DNA of 64,000 nt from Ophiosphaerella korrae (Eukaryota; Ascomycota; Dothideomycetes; Pleosporales; Phaeosphaeriaceae): the NCBI GenBank assembly GCA_028456385.1, contig JALNQF010000069.1, positions 62,001 to 126,000 on the forward strand, given 5' to 3'. The translations under genes were made by a program, and so were the position numbers. Shown here in pieces: positions 61,860-64,000 of the stretch (position 1 is its first letter; the number at the start of each line of letters is the position of its first letter). The notes under the pieces are model-generated. The model was not told the DNA's origin. It saw only the letters and a list, made by a program, of their open reading frames with translations, and ran no database searches.

Positions 61860-63850
61860 TATAGTAAAGATTTCTTATAAAGTAGATAGCGCTAGCCTAT
61901 AAGTAGTAGTAACTTAGAGCGTAGAAAATTACTAAAGAATCGCTCGCAAACTACAAGAGAATAATTATAGTATATAGTAGCGTTCTATCGCCCTTAATAA
62001 AAAACGAGAGATTATAGATTAGGTTAATAAGTAGTTAAAGAGTAAAGGTATCCCTATAGTTAGTATAGAGCTAATCTATTAGCGTATAGTAAGAGTGTTT
62101 AGAAACCTTAAGTATATAGAAGGTGTATTAATTTATATAATATACTAAATAGTTTCTAGCTTATATATTATAGTAAAATTATCTAAGGTAAGGAGTAAGA
62201 CGCCTAACCTTATAGTAGAATGTAGTAGTGTAGGGCCTAAGGTAGCTACTACTATAGAACTTAACCTTAAGATAGCCTACCTTTACAATCCTATTCGAGA
62301 TATTTAAATTAACATAGATAATTAGATAGATATTAAAAAAGTATTCCCTATTACTATTACTATTTACGTTATACTCTACTATACGTTACTCTTTACCTAA
62401 ATCGTTATTAAGGCCTTTACTGTAGTTATTACTTAAGATATATATAAGTAATTTATGTAGTAGTACTATATATTACCTTCTAAGGTTTTATTCTTTACTA
62501 GTTTCTAGCTTTTCTCTAGGCCTTTATTACCTTCTAAATTCGTTTACATTCTCTTTGTCCTCTTACGCAAAGCTATATAATATATCTCCTACGCCTAAAA
62601 GTTACTTCTAGTTAATCCTTTGTCTATTAGGCTAAGCGCTACTTCTATAGAGATAGATAGATTAGAAGAGCTTTGTTTAATCTACAAGACTCTTCGTAGT
62701 TATAAGTATCTCTATAATGCCTATATTATTTAATAAGACTAGTAAGTTTAGGCGAAAGAGTACTAATACTTAGTAGCTAGATATCTAGAGTACTACAGTG
62801 TGTAATATAGGTGCAAATACTCTAATAAGGCTAAAACGTCTATATATTTTATTACTTTTGCCCCTACTTACTAGAAGACTATACACCCTTGTTTACTATC
62901 TCTTAGTATAAAAGATTCGGCGTAACAACAAAAACTACAAGCTAAGACTAGCTATTTAATATATAAGTATTGCTAGCGTTAACGTCTAAATAGTACTAAT
63001 TTATCTAATCTAGGCTAGAATAGGTAGAAAAAGTATAACAAGTTAAAGCTAAATTATATAAGATGCACCTATTTAAGTTGCACCTATAAATAGCTAGTTA
63101 AGAGACAAATAGATTGTCGATATATAGCTTACCCTAAGTTATAATACTCTAAGATTACTAGTAAAGGCTAAGTCTACCTCTCTAATAACTTAGAGGTTAG
63201 CCTAGGGGTTAGGGTTAACCTAGAGGTTAGAGTTAACCTAGAGGTTAATCTAGGGGTTAACCTAGAGGTTAACCTAGAAGATAGCCTAGAAGTTAACCTA
63301 GAGGTTAGCCTAGAAGATAGCTAAGAGGTTAACCTCTCGCACTACTTTATAGATAAGTTCTATACACTTGTTATCTTACTAGGAAGTTATCTAGGCTTTT
63401 CTAGTAACTAAACTAACAAGATTAAAGAACTTAAGACTAAGAATATAAGTCTTTAATTCTCTATACTCGCTAATATAGTAGCTTACCTTTATAATAGTAG
63501 TCTAGACGCTAGTATATAATCTTTATCTTTAAGATATTATTTAAAGTTAATTAAAGACCTAAGAAAGGAATTAGAAGAATTAGAAAGCCGCGACACATTA
63601 TCCTAGGGAACCCTTATATTAACTATACTACTCTATATATATAGAGTAAGCTACCTTAGCCCCTATAACCTAGTTTTAGCAACTAATAGACGTATCTAGT
63701 AGGTAGGTAAGGATATATCTAACGATAACACCTTGCACCTCTCTATAGCTATACGTATTCTAGAGACGTACTACTTTAATCTACGCCTAATAAAATAACT
63801 CTTCGATTAATTAGCACTTAAAAGTATACTTTTTTAAATATTTTTTATAA
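61860..63850 (+). pseudogene. Unidentified gene remnant, about 640 codons, with 4-residue repeats
   Basis: One plus frame with RIP-type stops reads VVVT*SVENY, ALNKKREIID, KGIPIVSIELIY, KVATTIELNLKIAYLYNPIR, ILFVLLRKAI, LSIRLSATSIEIDRLEELCL, IRCTYLSCTYK, the tetrapeptide tract around 63186-63335 (VNLE-type units), then LKLIKDLRKELEELESRDTL and LHLSIAIRILETYYFNLRLI. The basic/acidic helix after the tract looks like a coiled coil. Paired Cys (RCTYLSC) could bind metal. The frame passes through the repeat without shifting. The family is not recognised; it could be a transposase or a regulatory protein. Confidence 0.45.
63186..63335 (+). repeat. 12-bp tandem repeat, about 12 copies
   Basis: Imperfect units of gttaacctagag (variants gttagcctagaa and gttagggttaac) keep the reading frame of the surrounding remnant, encoding a four-residue repeat. 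Variation is mostly A/G and C/T. One unit by chance contains ggttagggtt; it is not a telomere array. Confidence 0.9.
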
Positions 63851-64000
63851 GCACAGGGCTTTAGTCTAACTACACCCCTATATTTAAATTCTACCTTTTA
63901 TTCTAGCTTAGCGCTAAGAACTTTATAAAGAAAAATTTTATATACCTAGAGACAAATAGCTTAAATAGTCCTATACTTAGGCTACCTCCTCTACTCTTTA
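63851..64000. other. Degenerate sequence at window end
   Basis: AT-rich with no feature recognised; the preceding gene remnant may continue. Confidence 0.4.

Larger units (their letters stand above)
1..64000. other. RIP-mutated AT-rich block spanning the window
   Basis: The whole window is AT-rich with extreme TA density and scarce CA and TG on both strands, while CpG persists (many acg, gcg and cgt). This is the expected product of CpA-to-TpA RIP in filamentous ascomycetes. ATG and TGG are depleted, and TAA and TAG occur in every frame, so no long ORF survives. Paired repeat copies differ mainly by C/T and G/A. RIP acts on duplicated DNA, which fits the many repeats found here. Alternative causes such as simple AT-biased drift do not explain the retained CpG or the strand-symmetric loss of CA and TG. 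Confidence 0.9.

Noticed and set aside
63205..63225. Telomere-like TTAGGG sequence
   Set aside because: Only one unit looks like it, and it is a variant of the 12-bp coding repeat.

Overview
This window looks like an AT-rich, gene-dead block of a filamentous ascomycete (Pezizomycotina) genome that has been mutated by repeat-induced point mutation (RIP). TA is by far the commonest dinucleotide. CA, TG, ATG and TGG are scarce on both strands, while CpG is kept, so ordinary CpG-methylation decay does not explain it. CTA, TAG and CTAG are everywhere. No intact protein-coding gene, tRNA, rRNA or CRISPR array can be seen. The longest uninterrupted ATG-initiated frames are only 63 to 85 codons.

Under the mutations there is clear buried structure. 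Several stretches read as one frame for hundreds of codons, broken almost only by TAA or TAG, the stops RIP makes from CAA, CAG and TGG. The recognisable ones are a fungal AAA+ ATPase of the DUF7025-linked type (about 40.6-42.25 kb), a pogo/Fot1-like transposase N-terminus (32.6-33.0 kb), a 743-bp non-autonomous pogo derivative (33.7-34.4 kb) and an ankyrin-repeat remnant (35.6-36.1 kb). The long frames at 11.0-12.1, 13.5-14.3, 25.1-25.7, 26.5-28.1, 30.5-32.1, 38.6-39.6, 45.06-47.35, 49.25-50.3, 58.4-59.6 and 61.9-63.85 kb I cannot assign to a family.

Layout: 0-19 kb holds degenerate sequence with an inverted 190-bp repeat (466/15471), a TA-flanked 526-bp MITE (6931-7456) and short tandem repeats. 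At 19-36 kb there are two direct copies of repeat family B (19.45 and 33.02 kb), one carrying the pogo-derived insertion, plus family R1 in mosaic copies and a 550-bp LTR-like unit at 29.8 kb. At 36.8-45 kb, 835-bp inverted arms bracket the AAA+ remnant and a 17-bp minisatellite of about 24 copies. The 45-64 kb part carries unidentified dead genes, a second copy of the minus-strand coding repeat R2 (54.9 kb), a perfect 40-bp palindrome, a second LTR-like copy (60.5 kb) and a gene with a 12-bp repeat near the right end.

Nothing here works together as a living system. The interest lies in dead gene families, nested insertions and the RIP record itself. Repeat comparisons were made by eye, so boundaries are approximate to roughly 10-30 bp unless a sharp junction is described.
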